From the NCBI GenBank assembly GCA_946477505.1, contig CAMKYP010000248.1, forward strand, positions 1 through 6,123: 6,123 bases of DNA, read 5' to 3'. Shown piece after piece: positions 5,757 to 6,123 of the stretch; the stretch's first letter is position 1; the number at the start of each line of letters is the position of its first letter. Below the pieces are notes generated by a model. That model made no database searches, was not told the origin of the DNA, and saw nothing but the letters and a program-made list of their open reading frames with translations. Both the position numbers and the translations under genes were made by a program. The DNA comes from an uncultured Dechloromonas sp. (GTDB lineage: Bacteria > Pseudomonadota > Gammaproteobacteria > Burkholderiales > Rhodocyclaceae).

Positions 5757-6123
5757 GGCGTAAAGCTCTGAACCAGGGAGCCGATGATCAGGTGCCAGCC
5801 ATCGACCAGAACGAAGAGCATCAACTTGAACGGCAGGGCAACCATTACCGGGGACATCATCATCATACCCATCGACATCAGCAGGCTGGCGACCACCATG
5901 TCGATCACCAGGAAGGGAATGAACAGGATGAAGCCGATCTGGAAGGCGGTCTTGAGTTCGCTGATCACGAAGGCGGGTATCAGGATGCGTAGCGGCGTGT
6001 CTTCAGGCTTCTCGATCTTGTCGATCTTAGCGATACCGGCGAACAGCGCCAGGTCGGCTTCGCGCGTCTGCTTGAGCATGAAGCCGCGCATCGGCGCTGC
6101 TGCCCGTTCGGCTGCCTGCATGA
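5753..6123 (-). CDS. fliP: Flagellar type III export gate protein FliP, C-terminal part (5' end outside window)
   Basis: FliP is the main pore-forming subunit (five copies) of the flagellar export gate in the inner membrane. Only about the last half of a roughly 250-residue protein is present. The frame is open through the window edge, so the Met at 6121 is almost certainly internal. Seen in order are MRGFMLKQTREADL, the conserved periplasmic-loop end; ILIPAFVISELKTAFQIGF; a transmembrane stretch FIPFLVIDMVVASLLMSMG; four consecutive methionines where the family has its gate-sealing methionine gasket; and the end ALPFKLMLFVLVDGW and GSLVQSF. The stop overlaps the fliQ start by 4 bp. The promoter and any upstream fliO lie outside the window. 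An antisense sigma-28-like sequence overlies its last codons (5761-5787). Confidence 0.96.
   Translation of the reverse strand, partial: MQAAERAAAPMRGFMLKQTREADLALFAGIAKIDKIEKPEDTPLRILIPAFVISELKTAFQIGFILFIPFLVIDMVVASLLMSMGMMMMSPVMVALPFKLMLFVLVDGWHLIIGSLVQSFTP
5761..5787 (+). promoter_or_regulatory. Antisense sigma-28-like sequence within the 3' end of fliP (tentative)
   Basis: TAAAGCTC (5761-5768), an 11-bp spacer and GCCGATGA (5780-5787) match the sigma-28 consensus TAAAGTTT-N11-GCCGATAA at 13 of 16 positions with the correct spacer, reading against fliP. The same bases encode the conserved FliP end IIGSLVQSF, which could create the match by constraint alone. If active, it would make an RNA antisense to fliP from about 5793. 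No credible protein-coding gene lies downstream on that strand. Confidence 0.27.

Noticed and set aside
5792..5992. A 66-codon plus-strand frame just downstream of the antisense sigma-28-like site, very rich in His, Gln, Asp and Glu
   Set aside because: The composition is what the reverse complement of the FliP membrane segments gives (Met ATG codons read as His CAT). There is no ribosome site or family match.

Overview
The window is a compact flagellar locus, and every gene except one small lipoprotein gene belongs to a recognised flagellar family. The likely source is a motile Gram-negative betaproteobacterium, possibly near Rhodocyclales. That is an inference from three things: GC-rich coding sequence, a two-domain FlgJ (rod cap plus muramidase) of the beta/gammaproteobacterial type, and a long FlgK with an enlarged variable middle. 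P- and L-ring genes imply an outer membrane. Genus cannot be decided from sequence reading alone.

Layout. Plus strand, positions 1-4694: the 3' end of flgI (P-ring), flgJ (rod cap and peptidoglycan hydrolase), a 50-bp gap carrying a very good sigma-28 (FliA-type) promoter, flgK and flgL (hook-filament junction proteins), then a small lipoprotein gene of unknown function whose start overlaps the flgL stop as ATGA. Minus strand, positions 4698-6123: fliR, fliQ and the 3' part of fliP, transcribed fliP-fliQ-fliR towards flgL. The two groups meet tail to tail with only 3 bp between stop codons, and I see no convincing intrinsic terminator there. There is no gene-free stretch longer than 50 bp.

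How the genes work together. FliP, FliQ and FliR form the export gate of the flagellar type III secretion system in the inner membrane, through which FlgJ, FlgK and FlgL are secreted. FlgJ caps the growing rod and opens the peptidoglycan. FlgI forms the P-ring bushing around the rod. FlgK and FlgL join hook to filament. The promoter between flgJ and flgK fits the usual temporal order: flgI-flgJ with the middle (hook-basal body) genes, flgK-flgL boosted late by sigma-28. The unknown lipoprotein would be made with flgKL.

Nothing here looks like a mobile element, CRISPR array, RNA gene or a wholly new system. The points most worth a second look are the coupled orphan lipoprotein, the flgK promoter with its near-absent leader, a sigma-54-like sequence inside flgJ, an antisense sigma-28-like sequence inside fliP, the FlgI C-terminus that keeps one cysteine of a known disulfide but lacks the other, and a run of four methionines in FliP where the export-gate methionine gasket sits.
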